The position numbers and the translations under genes are program-made. Source: Hymenobacter duratus (lineage in GTDB: Bacteria > Bacteroidota > Bacteroidia > Cytophagales > Hymenobacteraceae). From it: a stretch of 64,000 nt of DNA. The stretch covers positions 1,260,501 through 1,324,500 of the forward strand of contig NZ_JACWZZ010000001.1 of NCBI RefSeq assembly GCF_014698995.1, written 5' to 3'. This document shows, piece after piece, positions 38,910 to 48,535 of the stretch. The first letter of the stretch is position 1. Every line of letters starts with the position of its first letter. The notes under the pieces are model-generated. The model did not search any database, was not told the origin of the DNA, and was given only the letters and a program-made list of their open reading frames with translations.

Positions 38910-40769
38910 CTACTCAATTTTTTTGCCGGTCATGGCCTGCTTAATGGAGATGTTCATTACCCGTTCGGCGTAAGGGCTGGTAAGGGCTTCTAGTTCATCT
39001 ACCGCTTTGAGGATCGTGTCTTTGTCTTTCGTTTCGAGCGACTCGCGCAGAGTTTGGGTGGCGGCGGCCGTGTGTGTGATTTCGTCTTCGGTAAGATGCT
39101 GGTGGTTTTTTTCCACAAAACGCTCTACCTGATAAATCATCTGCTCGGCTACGGTGCGCGCCTCAATCACCATGCGGGCCGCCACGTCTTCGCGGGCGTG
39201 CGTGAGCGAGTCCATCAGCATCTGCTCCACCTGCTCATCAGTAAGGCCATACTGCGGCTTTATTTCGACGGAAGTACGGGTGTTGGAACGCAGTTCGACG
39301 GCCTCCACTTTCAAAATGCCGTCGGCATTCAGAATGAAGTTCACATCTACTTTGGGCAAACCGGCGGGCATGGCCGGAATACCGCGCAGGTCAAACTCAG
39401 CCAGCTTGCGGTTTTCCTGCACCAGGTCCCGCTCGCCCTGATACACCGAGATTTTCAGGTTTACTTGCCCGTCGATGCTAGTGGTATACTGGCGGCCGGC
39501 TTTGGTCGGAATTTTGGAGTTGCGCGGAATGATGGGGTCCATCAGGCCGCCCAGCGTCTCAATGCCCAGCGTCAGGGGCGTCACGTCGAGCAGCAGCACG
39601 TCGCGGCGGTTGCCGGCCAGAATGTCGGCCTGAATGGCGGCACCAAGGGCTACCACTTCGTCGGGGTTGAGCGAGTTGTTGGCGGGCTGCTGGAAAAACG
39701 CCGATACCGAATCGTATACCAGGGGCACCCGGGTAGAGCCTCCCACCAGCAGCACCGCATCAAGGTCGGCAGGCGTAAGCTTGGCATCAGCCATGGCCCG
39801 GCGGCAGGAGTCCATGGTCCGCGCGACCAGAGGGCCGGCCAGCTCGTTGAACTTCGCCTTGCTGAGCGGGAGGAGCGTGCCCTCGAAATCAGCTTCGAAG
39901 GATTCGTTCTGGCTGAGCTGCACTTTGGCTTCCTCCGCCAGCAGGCGTAGCTGCTGCTGCGTCTCGGGGCTCTGGTAGAGCACCGTCGAGAGCTGGTATT
40001 CGGTGGCCCAGTATTCGTAGATGGCGTAGTCGAGGTCGTCGCCGCCGAGGTAGGTGTCGCCGTTGGTGCTGAGTACCTCAAAAATGCCCTGCTGGATACG
40101 CAGAATGCTCACATCAAACGTGCCGCCGCCCAAATCGTAGACGGCCACGGTCTTTTCCTCGTCCGGCGAAAGGCCAATGCCGTAAGCCAGTGCCGCCGCC
40201 GTCGGCTCGTTTACGATGCGCAGCACCTCCAGACCAGCCAGGCGGCCGGCGTCGCGGGTGGCTTGGCGCTGGGAGTCGTTGAAGTACGCCGGCACCGTAA
40301 TAACGGCCTTGTTGACGGGGGTTTTGAGGGCGTGCTCGGCGCGGGTGCGCAGTTCCCGCAGAATCTCGGCCGACAGCTCGATGGGGGAGTAGAACTTGTC
40401 GCCAACCCGGATTTTCACCAGTCCCTCTGTGTTGTCGTCGATGACTTTGTAGCCCAGCTCGCGGGCATGCTCGCCGAGGTCCTTGTAGCTTTTGCCCAGC
40501 AGGCGCTTTACCGAGTAAATCGTGTTTTCGGAGTCGGTGAGCAGGTATTGCTTGGCTTCGGTGCCCACAATGGGTGTTTCGCCACCCTGCGGGAAGTGCA
40601 CCACCGACGGCACGATGGTGCCGCGCCCCTGGTCGTTGATGGCGCGGGGCTGGCGCGTGTCGGGCTGAATGTAGGCCACCAGCGAATTGGTGGTGCCCAG
40701 GTCGATGCCGACGATGATTTCTTCCTGCTGTATGCTCCCGGTGGAGAGGTTGATTGCGACTTTGGCCAT
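38910..40769 (-). CDS. hscA: HscA-type Hsp70 chaperone
   Basis: Specialised Hsp70 for iron-sulfur cluster transfer. 619 residues. The start [20 protein letters not shown] is characteristic of HscA rather than DnaK. ATPase motifs: [28 protein letters not shown] and [14 protein letters not shown]; the substrate-binding domain follows [20 protein letters not shown]. The C-terminal lid is shorter than in DnaK and lacks the EEVD-like tail. No iscU, hscB or fdx lies next to it, so it is an orphan of the ISC system here. A possible -7 box lies at 40856-40863. Confidence 0.93.
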   Translation of the reverse strand: MAKVAINLSTGSIQQEEIIVGIDLGTTNSLVAYIQPDTRQPRAINDQGRGTIVPSVVHFPQGGETPIVGTEAKQYLLTDSENTIYSVKRLLGKSYKDLGEHARELGYKVIDDNTEGLVKIRVGDKFYSPIELSAEILRELRTRAEHALKTPVNKAVITVPAYFNDSQRQATRDAGRLAGLEVLRIVNEPTAAALAYGIGLSPDEEKTVAVYDLGGGTFDVSILRIQQGIFEVLSTNGDTYLGGDDLDYAIYEYWATEYQLSTVLYQSPETQQQLRLLAEEAKVQLSQNESFEADFEGTLLPLSKAKFNELAGPLVARTMDSCRRAMADAKLTPADLDAVLLVGGSTRVPLVYDSVSAFFQQPANNSLNPDEVVALGAAIQADILAGNRRDVLLLDVTPLTLGIETLGGLMDPIIPRNSKIPTKAGRQYTTSIDGQVNLKISVYQGERDLVQENRKLAEFDLRGIPAMPAGLPKVDVNFILNADGILKVEAVELRSNTRTSVEIKPQYGLTDEQVEQMLMDSLTHAREDVAARMVIEARTVAEQMIYQVERFVEKNHQHLTEDEITHTAAATQTLRESLETKDKDTILKAVDELEALTSPYAERVMNISIKQAMTGKKIE

Positions 40770-41191
40770 GCGGATAAAGACAGCGCGCCCAGGGGCGCGC
40801 GGGGTGAGGCAAAACGGGCGTGAACCAGAACAACCGGCCCGGCGCGTAATGTGCTCAAAAGTACGGAAGAAAACCCGCCCATACCCTGCTACGCCCCGCT
40901 TGGCTGGGTAAGGTGGGAGTGGGTTTCAGAAAAGACGTGCATAATTACCGCCTTTGCCAAACCGCTGCTACAGTTACTAACGTAGGGTTCTATATAGTTA
41001 AAAATCAATGCTGTCGGCTGCTATTTCTGCCGGCAGAATTATGACAGGCCTGCAGACTTTCTGACCTGTTCCCGCTCTATATCCCGCTCCTACACACCGC
41101 GCGTTGTGCTTTGCTTTTGGTCACTATCGGCTGGTTGCCGCTGGTGTGTTGTGTTTCTTCATTCTTACCTTTTTCAACCCCATCATCCATC
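40770..41191. promoter_or_regulatory. Divergent spacer between hscA and the DUF4331 gene
   Basis: 422 bases without a gene. On the minus strand TACTTTTG (40863 to 40856) fits TAnnTTTG and could drive hscA, with a GC-rich palindrome GCGCGCC/GGCGCGC (40783-40800) in its leader. On the plus strand TACCTTTT (41166-41173) is a one-mismatch -7 box 18 bases before the DUF4331 ATG. The middle (40975-41060) is AT-rich. No clear -33 elements were seen. Confidence 0.45.
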
Positions 41192-43261
41192 ATGGCAAAA
41201 AACATTACGCGTCCTATTCTGATGCTGGCCGCCGCTACCACTGCTGTGGTTGGCGCCGTAGCCTGGAGCGGGCAGGGCACCCGTCTGGAAGCTTCCAGCC
41301 ACCGCGAGGCCCCGCTTATTGCCGATGACCCATTGGCCGACAACACCGACCTCTACGCTTTCCGGAGCCCCGATGCTCCGGACAACATCACCATCATCGC
41401 CAACTACATTCCGCTGGAACTGCCGCAGGGCGGCCCCAACTACAACACGTTTGGTGAGAACGTGCGCTATGAGATTCACGTGAAGAACAGCGCCACCACT
41501 ACCGGCGACGACATCACCTACCGCTTCACCTTCGCGCGTACCAACCAAGACCCCACCACGTTCTTTAACATTCGGCTGGGACAGCAAAACCTGAAGACGA
41601 CGTATACGCTGGAAGCCATCCGGGGAGGCACTACTACGACGCTGGTAACCAACGGGGTGGTGCCGCCGCCCAATATCGGGCCCCGCTCCATTACCAGTGC
41701 GGCTGGCCTGAACACCACCTACAACGCGCTGATGACCGGTGCCATCCAGAGCCTGGCCAACGGGGTGAAAGTATTCTGCGGCCCGACCGATGACCCGTTC
41801 TTTGTGGATCTGGGCGGTATCTTCGATCTTGGTGGAGTACGTGTGAACAGTGCCCGTGATGGTGTGGCCCGCAAAAACACGCATGCCATTGCCCTGCAGA
41901 TTCCGATTGCGCTGTTGCAGAAAGACGGCAAAACCGCCGCGCAGGCTACCACCATTCTCGACCCCGACTTCGTGATTGGGGTATGGGCCTCTGCCAGTCG
42001 TCCGGCCATCCGTACGCTGAACGTGGACGGAACCCAGGCGCACACCGGCAACTGGATTCAGGTTTCGCGCCTGGGTATGCCGCTCACCAATGAAGTAATT
42101 GTGCCCATCGGGGGCAAGGACCGCTGGAACTCCCGTACGCCTTATACCGAGGACGTTACCACCGACGACTACCTCTCCAATCCTGAGTTGGGGCTATACA
42201 TGGCCGAAGGCACGGCGAACGGTACCACGTATTATGGTACTGCCGTACCCGGCCTGTCTGCGTTGCGGATTCAGTCCAATTCGCTGCAGGCATTCGACTT
42301 CCGCAATGGTGCCAATGGCGTGTCGGGCCTGACGCCGGCCCAACGTGCCGGTACCGTGTTTGCAGATCCTACCTTCGGGCCATACCTGCTGCGAGCCGGC
42401 AAGCCCCGCTCCGTTGATATCCTCCCCATCTTCCATACCGGTGTGCCTAACCTGCCGCCATACCAGTTGGCCACCGGCAAGCCTGCCCGCAACCCGCTGG
42501 CGGCCGGCAAGCCTTTCATCAACAACTTCCTGCCGGTACTCGGCGACATGCTGCGGCTGAACATGGCCGTGCCGCCCACCCCGCGCAACTCCGCTGATTT
42601 CAGCTCCGAAGGCCTCCTGGCTGCAGCCGTACTGGGCCTGACGGATCCGCGCTTCAACGCCAATGCTACGTTGCAGAATATCCCGAACATGGACGGCTTC
42701 CCTAACGGCCGCCGCTTGGAAGATGACGTGACCCGCATCGAGCTGCAGGCCGTAGGCGGTGCTGTTCTGGCCGCCATTGGCCTGTTCTACGACGATTACA
42801 CCGCCACCACTACCAGCCCCGTGACGCCACAGTTGCTAGGCGTAGTAGGGTTCCGGACAGGTGTCGAGGCCAACGATACCACGTTCAAGGCCGCCTTCCC
42901 CTACGCTCAGACGCCCTGGAGCGGTACCAACGCCCAGCGCGTGGCCTTGTCGCAGCGCACGCCTACGGGTGGCCTGGGGCTGCAGCCCAACGTTGTTGAA
43001 AGTCTGGTGGCTTTCCCAAACCCGGTGGTTGACCAGACTACGTTCCGCTACGAGGTGGGCATGAAGTCGGATCTGACGCTGCGCATCACCGACCTCAACG
43101 GCCGCGTGATTGCCACGCCAATGAAAGGCAAGGCCCACAAGCCCGGTGCCTTCGAGTACGAGTGGCGCATGCCCGCCGGCACGGCCGCCGGTATCTATGT
43201 AGCCACTCTGTCGAACGGTTCGACGGTGCTGCAAACCATCCGGATTGTGCATCAGCGCTAA
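41192..43261 (+). CDS. Secreted DUF4331 protein with T9SS sorting domain
   Basis: Large exported protein of 689 residues from ATG 41192. The signal peptide is within MAKNITRPILMLAAATTAVV and the following 15 residues. The mature part opens with the DUF4331 hallmark SSHREAPLIADDPLADNTDL and continues YAFRSPDAPDNITIIANYIP; later ISLDGLKI-like strands and PNMDGFPNGRRLEDDVTRIE are typical of the family. The C-terminus is a T9SS sorting domain (VVESLVAFPNPVVDQTTFRY to GIYVATLSNGSTVLQ). The function of DUF4331 is unknown. It is the first of several genes with TPR, HupE/UreJ and TonB partners and has its own terminator. The first 27 codons of the longer frame (from 41111) are not signal-like. Confidence 0.93.
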   Translation: MAKNITRPILMLAAATTAVVGAVAWSGQGTRLEASSHREAPLIADDPLADNTDLYAFRSPDAPDNITIIANYIPLELPQGGPNYNTFGENVRYEIHVKNSATTTGDDITYRFTFARTNQDPTTFFNIRLGQQNLKTTYTLEAIRGGTTTTLVTNGVVPPPNIGPRSITSAAGLNTTYNALMTGAIQSLANGVKVFCGPTDDPFFVDLGGIFDLGGVRVNSARDGVARKNTHAIALQIPIALLQKDGKTAAQATTILDPDFVIGVWASASRPAIRTLNVDGTQAHTGNWIQVSRLGMPLTNEVIVPIGGKDRWNSRTPYTEDVTTDDYLSNPELGLYMAEGTANGTTYYGTAVPGLSALRIQSNSLQAFDFRNGANGVSGLTPAQRAGTVFADPTFGPYLLRAGKPRSVDILPIFHTGVPNLPPYQLATGKPARNPLAAGKPFINNFLPVLGDMLRLNMAVPPTPRNSADFSSEGLLAAAVLGLTDPRFNANATLQNIPNMDGFPNGRRLEDDVTRIELQAVGGAVLAAIGLFYDDYTATTTSPVTPQLLGVVGFRTGVEANDTTFKAAFPYAQTPWSGTNAQRVALSQRTPTGGLGLQPNVVESLVAFPNPVVDQTTFRYEVGMKSDLTLRITDLNGRVIATPMKGKAHKPGAFEYEWRMPAGTAAGIYVATLSNGSTVLQTIRIVHQR

Positions 43262-43340
43262 CCCCAAACTGCCCTATAAACCACCCAGGCGTAGCATCTG
43301 GCCCCTTTCAGGTGTGGCGCTTACTTAGTTGAATGGATTG

Positions 43341-43372
43341 ATAGCCGGACCCGGGTGTGTCCGGCTGTCTTT
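43341..43372 (+). terminator. Terminator after the DUF4331 gene
   Basis: A 10-bp stem counting one G-T pair (43341-43350 with 43359-43368 region; core AGCCGGAC/GTCCGGCT), loop about 8 bases, followed by CTTTT. It covers the upstream GTG at 43357 and so argues for the later start of the TPR gene. Confidence 0.8.
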
Positions 43373-43449
43373 TGGGCGGTAGCTGGAGCCGGAACCACCG
43401 GCTGCACAATCGTCCTATCTTTCCTCCCGAACTCTCAACTCCCGTTTCT

Positions 43450-44775
43450 GTGCGAAAATATCTTTACCCGATCTTACTGCTGAGCTTTATGGCGGCGGTG
43501 GCGGCGCTGGTTTTCTTCCGGAAGCCCGAGCCCGTTCCCGCTCTCAAGCCCCGGCACGGTGACCTGGCGCTGGGTGGCGAGTGGGTGAACACCCAGCAAG
43601 CCGTGGGCGGCCTGCTGGCTCGCCTGCGCGACAAGCCCGACGACACCAAGGCCCAGTTGCTGCTGGCCCAGGCATATATGCAGGAAGGCCGCGTGACCGG
43701 CGACCATCCGTACTACGACATGGCCGCCGTGAAGCTGCTCGACGAGATTCTGCGCCGGGAGCCTGAAAACTTTGAGGCGCTGTGCTGCAAAGCCTCGCTC
43801 AGCCTCACCCAGCACCACTTCACCGAAGGGCTGGCGCTGGCCGAACAGGCCGTGCAGCTCAACCCCAACAACGCCTTCGTGTACGGGCTGCTCTGCGACG
43901 CCAATGTGGAACTGGGCCGCTACCCCGAAGCCGTGCGCATGGCCGACAAGATGAATACAGTGCGCCCCGACCTGCGGGCCTACGCCCGGGTATCATACCT
44001 GCGCGAAATCCACGGCGACGTGCCCGGCGCCATTGAGGCCATGGACATGGCCACCAAAGCGGGCGTAGGTGGCTTGGAGCAAACCGAATGGTCGCGCATC
44101 ACGCTGGGCCACCTCTACGAAACCACCGGCGACCTGACCCGCGCCGAGCAGCAGTACCAGACGGCCCTGGCAGCCCGCCCCGGCTACGCTTACGCCCTGG
44201 CCGGCCTCGGCCGCGTGGCCAAAGCCCGCCACGACTATCCGGCGGCCATTGCGCACTTTCTGAAAGCCCGCGCCACGGTGAAGGACTACGCTTTTGCCGA
44301 TGAGCTGACCGACCTCTACCGCCTCAACCATGAGCCGGCCAAAGCCAACGCCATGGCCCGCGAAGCCATTAAAATGCTGGCCACCGACGCCAAGGAAGCC
44401 GACGACAACGAGCAGATGGGCCACTACGCCGACCGGGAACTGGCCTACGCCTACCTGAAAACCAACGAGCCCGACAAAGCTCTGGAGCACGCCAAAGCCG
44501 AGTACGAGCGTCGCCCCGACAACATCGACGTGCAGGAAACGCTGGCCTGGGTGCACTATAAGCGTGGCGAATACGCTGCGGCCCGCAAGCTCATCACGCA
44601 GGCCCGCCGCACCAACTCCCAAAACCCCACGCTGCTGTGCCGCGCCGGCCTGATTGCCACCAAATCCGGCCACGCCGCCGAGGGCCAGGCCCTGATCCGG
44701 CAGGCGCTGACCATCAACCCGCACCTGAGCCTGGAGCTGGCCGAGGAAGGCAAGCAACTGCTGGCCGCCCGCTAA
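43450..44775 (+). CDS. Membrane-anchored TPR protein
   Basis: 441 residues from the GTG at 43450 (MRKYLYPILLLSFMAAVAAL). One N-terminal membrane segment anchors it; the rest is exported. At least eight tetratricopeptide-like repeats follow, for example KAQLLLAQAYMQEGRV, FEALCCKASLSLTQHHFTEG, ITLGHLYETTGDLTRAEQQY, YALAGLGRVAKARHDYPAAI and VQETLAWVHYKRGEYAAARK. TPR arrays are protein-binding scaffolds. The gene ends 4 bases before the HupE/UreJ gene, so the two are almost certainly translated together and probably work together. Confidence 0.92.
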   Translation: MRKYLYPILLLSFMAAVAALVFFRKPEPVPALKPRHGDLALGGEWVNTQQAVGGLLARLRDKPDDTKAQLLLAQAYMQEGRVTGDHPYYDMAAVKLLDEILRREPENFEALCCKASLSLTQHHFTEGLALAEQAVQLNPNNAFVYGLLCDANVELGRYPEAVRMADKMNTVRPDLRAYARVSYLREIHGDVPGAIEAMDMATKAGVGGLEQTEWSRITLGHLYETTGDLTRAEQQYQTALAARPGYAYALAGLGRVAKARHDYPAAIAHFLKARATVKDYAFADELTDLYRLNHEPAKANAMAREAIKMLATDAKEADDNEQMGHYADRELAYAYLKTNEPDKALEHAKAEYERRPDNIDVQETLAWVHYKRGEYAAARKLITQARRTNSQNPTLLCRAGLIATKSGHAAEGQALIRQALTINPHLSLELAEEGKQLLAAR

Positions 44776-44779
44776 CCGC

Positions 44780-45448
44780 ATGAAGCCCCCGCTACCATCC
44801 CGCCTGCTACTACCGTTGCTGCTGCTGGCTCCGGCCGCTGCCAGTGCCCACGCGCTGGACGGCGTAGACGTCAGCAAACTTTCCCAGGCCGATGCCATCT
44901 GGATTTACCTGAAGCTGGGTTTCGAGCACATCCTGCCGCTGGGCCTCGACCATATTCTGTTCGTGCTGAGTATCGCGCTGCTGGAGCCGCGCCTGAAGTC
45001 GGTGCTAGTGCAGGCCACGGCCTTTACGGTGGCGCACTCCATCACGCTGGGGCTGGCCATGTACGGGCTGATTTCGCCGCCGCCGGGCATCATTGAGCCC
45101 ATTATTGCGCTGTCGATCCTGTTTGTGGCGCTGGAGAACATCCTCGTCAGCAAGCTGAATCCGTGGCGGGTGGTGGTGGTGTTCGGCTTTGGGCTGGTGC
45201 ACGGCATGGGCTTCGCCAGCGTCCTGACCGGGCTGGGGCTGCCGCGGCGGCTGTTTCTGGAGTCGTTGCTGGCCTTCAACGTGGGCGTGGAGCTGGGCCA
45301 GGTGGCCGTGATTCTACTGGCCTGGGGGCTGGTGGGCTACTGGTTCAGTGGCAAGCCCTGGTACAAGCAGCGCGTGGTGGTGCCGGCGTCCATCGTCATC
45401 GGCCTCATTGCTGCCTACTGGACGGTGGAGCGGGTGTTTTTCGCTTGA
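44780..45448 (+). CDS. HupE/UreJ-type membrane protein
   Basis: 222 residues. A signal peptide (MKPPLPSRLLLPLLLLAPAA ending AHA) is followed by about six membrane segments. The HupE/UreJ signature is present as FEHILPLGLDHILFVLSIAL, with further conserved AHSITLGLAMYG and GLVHGMGFASVLTGLG; all hold His or Gly in the membrane. Known HupE and UreJ proteins import nickel (or cobalt) for hydrogenase or urease. No such enzyme is encoded here, so the substrate is open. It is coupled to the TPR gene and followed by an inverted-repeat element. Confidence 0.93.
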   Translation: MKPPLPSRLLLPLLLLAPAAASAHALDGVDVSKLSQADAIWIYLKLGFEHILPLGLDHILFVLSIALLEPRLKSVLVQATAFTVAHSITLGLAMYGLISPPPGIIEPIIALSILFVALENILVSKLNPWRVVVVFGFGLVHGMGFASVLTGLGLPRRLFLESLLAFNVGVELGQVAVILLAWGLVGYWFSGKPWYKQRVVVPASIVIGLIAAYWTVERVFFA

Positions 45449-45461
45449 AACCGCCAGAACA

Positions 45462-45563
45462 GTGTAGAGACGCAATATTTTGCGTCTCGCCGTTGAACAG
45501 TCGACACCGCACGGTCATAACAACATCAGCAACGACGAGACGCAAAATATTGCGTCTCTACAC
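45462..45563. repeat. Inverted repeat, nested palindromes with 27-bp arms
   Basis: Arm 45462-45488 is the exact reverse complement of 45537-45563. Each arm is itself a hairpin: GAGACGCAA, 4-base loop, TTGCGTCTC. The 48-base middle has no repeat. This is typical of REP-like or MITE-like non-coding elements. It sits in the gap between the HupE/UreJ and Cys/His-rich protein genes. Confidence 0.9.
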
Positions 45564-45625
45564 CGTCCAGCCACTGCCCCTATATTTCGAACTGCGAACA
45601 ACAAACCGTAAATACTGAAACTCCC

Positions 45626-46012
45626 ATGCTCCGTTCCGCCCTCATCTGGCTGCTGCTGCTCAACTACCTGCTGGTAGTTGGCGCGGGCCTCGTGGGCCGG
45701 CCGGAGCCCGTGCCGCAGCGCGCCACCGCCTACGTACACAGCGCCGACTGCCAGCAAAAGCACTACCTGCAAATCGACTGCTTCGACCACTGCAACGGCG
45801 AGCAGTACGCCACCCGCAAACCCGGCGCCTCGGAAACGCCGCTACACTTCCTGAGTACCCTCAAAGGGCTGGACGTGCATTGCCTCACCGCCGCCGACCT
45901 AGTTCCGGTAGCGGTAGTTATCTACGCCCCGAAACCCCAGGCGCCACGCCTGCGTCCGGCCGAACCGGCTGGTTTCGGGCAGACGCTCTACGCGCCGCCG
46001 CGCCACTGCTAA
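45626..46012 (+). CDS. Small exported Cys/His-rich protein
   Basis: 128 residues. An N-terminal hydrophobic stretch (LIWLLLLNYLLVVGAGLVG) is a signal peptide or anchor. The mature part has a cluster of possible metal ligands, Cys42, His46, Cys52, His55 and Cys56 (DCQQKHYLQIDCFDHCNGEQ), plus Cys86-region His/Cys (LDVHCLT) and a C-terminal Cys. I do not recognise a named family. Small exported proteins of this kind often sit immediately upstream of TonB receptors in Bacteroidota. It is 132 bases before the receptor gene. Confidence 0.82.
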   Translation: MLRSALIWLLLLNYLLVVGAGLVGRPEPVPQRATAYVHSADCQQKHYLQIDCFDHCNGEQYATRKPGASETPLHFLSTLKGLDVHCLTAADLVPVAVVIYAPKPQAPRLRPAEPAGFGQTLYAPPRHC

Positions 46013-46144
46013 GAAGTGCTGTGGGCCTCTCTGTGCCCGCTTTTTCGGTTTGCCAGGCAAGCCGGATTCTGTCAACTTCTTATCACCCGACGCGCCTTTC
46101 GCCCGCCTCCCGCGCGGCATAAGGCCTGTCATGGCTGTGGCACT

Positions 46145-48451
46145 ATGCACCTCTACTTTTTACGACTTTACCTGCTTGGGCTGGCGCTGCTGGCCCTGAG
46201 CAGTAGCCCGGCGTACGCGCAATCCGGCGCTCTGGCCACGTTGCGCGGCACCATCACCGATTCTCTTTCCGGGCAGCCGCTGCCGGGCACCGGGCTGCAG
46301 CTGACTGGCCCGGCCGGCACTACCGGCACTGCTACCGACGCTTTGGGCCACTTCCGGCTCGGTGGCCTGGCCGCTGGCACCTACACGCTGCAAGCCACCG
46401 GCCTCGGCTACGGCACCCGCCGCCAGACGCTCACGCTGGCCACTGGCGAAACTCAGACCCTCGCGCTGGCCCTGCCCGCTGTGGCCCTGAACCTGCGCGA
46501 AGTCACGGTGGCCCAGCCCCGCGACCCCAACCAGAGCCTGGCCGCCATCACCCGCATCGACCAGGTGCTGCGGCCCGTGAATTCGGCGCAGGATCTGCTG
46601 CCGCTGGTGCCGGGACTGGTGATTGCGCAGCACGCCGGTGGCGGCAAGGCCGAGCAGATCTTCATTCGCGGCTTCGATGTCGACCACGGCACCGATTTCA
46701 ACGTGAGCATCGACGGGTTGCCGGTGAACATGGTCAGCCACGCCCACGGCCAGGGCTACGCCGACATGCACTTCGTGATACCCGAAACCGTGGACGCGCT
46801 GCGCGTGTACAAAGGGCCCTACACGGCCCGTTTCGGCGATTTTGCCACGGCCGGCGCCGGCGAGTTCAGCACCAAAACCAGCCTGGAAAGCAGCCTGGCC
46901 AAGGTGGAAATCGGGCGGTTTGATACACGCCGGGCGGTGGCGCTGCTGGATCTGCTGCCTGCCGGCAAGCACTTGCTGTCCAACCAGACCGAAAGCGCCT
47001 ACCTGGCCTCCGAGTACACCTTCACCAACGCCTATTTCGACAGCCCGCAGCACTTTCGGCGCTTCAACGGCCTGGGCAAATACACCGGTATTCTCTCCGA
47101 CCGCACGTCGTTGATGATGCTGGGCTCGCACTTCACCTCGCGCTGGGATGCCTCCGGGCAGGTGCCGGAGCGGGCCGTGCGCGACAACCGGATTTCGCGC
47201 TTCGGCTCCATCGACGACACCGAGGGCGGCAGCACCAGCCGCACCAACGCCACGGCCGTGCTCACCACCGCCCTGCCCCACGATGCCGTGCTGCGCCAGC
47301 AGGCCTACTACTCGCGCTACGATTTCAACCTGTACTCCAACTTCACCTTTTTCCTCGAAAACCCCGACCAGGGCGACCAGATCCGGCAAACCGACGGCCG
47401 CAACATCTACGGCTACACCGGCACATACGAGCGCGCCAGCCAGCTTGGCAGCCGGGCCCTGCGCTCCACGTTCGGCCTCGGCACCCGCATTGATGATGTG
47501 GATCTGGCGCTGCGCAACTCCGTGAAGCGGCAGGTGACGGGTACCATCGTGAGCGGCCGGGTTTTCGAGCAGAACCTGAACGCCTACCTCGACGAGACGC
47601 TCATGCTCACCGAGCAGCTCACGCTCAACGCCGCGCTGCGGACCGATTATTTCGTGTTTCGCTACCGCGACGCGCAGGACACCGAAACCTCGGGACGGGC
47701 CACCAAGGCGCGCATCAGCCCTAAGCTGAACCTCTATTACGACCTCACGCCCAACACCCAGCTGTTTGTACGTTCTGGCCTGGGCTTTCACTCCAACGAT
47801 GCCCGCGCCGTAGTCGTGAACCGCGCCGACTCGCTGCCGGCGCTGCCGCGGGCCATCGGCTACGAGGTGGGCAGCACCTTCAAGCCGCTGCCGGCGCTGG
47901 TGGTGAATGCCGCCTTCTGGGCCCTGCACCTGCAGGACGAGTTGGTGTACGTCGGCGACGGCGGCTTCACGGAAAGCGCCGGCCGCACCCGCCGCTTCGG
48001 CGCCGACGTGGCGCTACGCTACCAGCTCAGCCGCGTGCTGTTTGCTGATGTGGACCTGAACTATGCCCACGGCCGGCTGGTGGGCGCGCCGAAAGGAGAG
48101 AATTACATTCCGCTGGCGCCCAGCTTCACCACCGTGGGCGGCCTCACGCTCAAGCAGCCGCGCGGTCTGAGCGCCAGCCTGCGCTACCGCCACCTCAACA
48201 CCCGCCCGGCCAACGAGGCCAACACGGTGCAGGCGCAGGGCTACTTTCTGTTCGATGCTGTGGCCAGCTACGCCGTGGGCCGCTTTGTGCTGGGGGCTAC
48301 CGCCGAGAACCTGCTGAACGTGGAGTGGAATCAAGCCCAGTTCGACACGCTGAGCCGCCTGCCTGGCGAGCCCGCCGAGGGCGTTTCAGAGCTGCATTAC
48401 ACGCCCGGCACGCCTTTTTTCGTGAAAGGCAGCGTGAGCGTGTTGTTTTAG
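46145..48451 (+). CDS. TonB-dependent outer-membrane receptor
   Basis: 768 residues from ATG 46145. Signal peptide MHLYFLRLYLLGLALLALSS, ending AYAQ. A carboxypeptidase-D regulatory-like domain (about 32-110, LRGTITDSLSGQPLPGTGLQ) is followed by the plug (AQDLLPLVPGLVIAQHAGGG, IFIRGFDVDHGTDFNVSIDG, VNMVSHAHGQGYADMHFVIP) and a 22-strand-type barrel ending with the aromatic FVKGSVSVLF. The His-rich plug stretch could bind a metal. It is not SusC-like, and no SusD partner follows. With the HupE/UreJ protein upstream it could form an outer- and inner-membrane uptake path; that is inference. Confidence 0.94.
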   Translation: MHLYFLRLYLLGLALLALSSSPAYAQSGALATLRGTITDSLSGQPLPGTGLQLTGPAGTTGTATDALGHFRLGGLAAGTYTLQATGLGYGTRRQTLTLATGETQTLALALPAVALNLREVTVAQPRDPNQSLAAITRIDQVLRPVNSAQDLLPLVPGLVIAQHAGGGKAEQIFIRGFDVDHGTDFNVSIDGLPVNMVSHAHGQGYADMHFVIPETVDALRVYKGPYTARFGDFATAGAGEFSTKTSLESSLAKVEIGRFDTRRAVALLDLLPAGKHLLSNQTESAYLASEYTFTNAYFDSPQHFRRFNGLGKYTGILSDRTSLMMLGSHFTSRWDASGQVPERAVRDNRISRFGSIDDTEGGSTSRTNATAVLTTALPHDAVLRQQAYYSRYDFNLYSNFTFFLENPDQGDQIRQTDGRNIYGYTGTYERASQLGSRALRSTFGLGTRIDDVDLALRNSVKRQVTGTIVSGRVFEQNLNAYLDETLMLTEQLTLNAALRTDYFVFRYRDAQDTETSGRATKARISPKLNLYYDLTPNTQLFVRSGLGFHSNDARAVVVNRADSLPALPRAIGYEVGSTFKPLPALVVNAAFWALHLQDELVYVGDGGFTESAGRTRRFGADVALRYQLSRVLFADVDLNYAHGRLVGAPKGENYIPLAPSFTTVGGLTLKQPRGLSASLRYRHLNTRPANEANTVQAQGYFLFDAVASYAVGRFVLGATAENLLNVEWNQAQFDTLSRLPGEPAEGVSELHYTPGTPFFVKGSVSVLF

Positions 48452-48535
48452 CGCAGGTGTGGGCAGCCCGTTCCGATGCCGCAGGTGCTAGAGCGGGCTC
48501 TTGGCTGCTTTTCTTTTCCCAACCGTCATTTCGCT

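Noticed and set aside
43357..43449. GTG start at 43357 for the TPR protein
   Set aside because: That start lies inside the terminator hairpin 43341-43372, and the encoded residues are not signal-like.
46160..47929. 589-codon frame antisense to the TonB receptor
   Set aside because: Gly/Val/Gln-rich shadow translation with no domain; the receptor strand shows signal peptide, plug and barrel.
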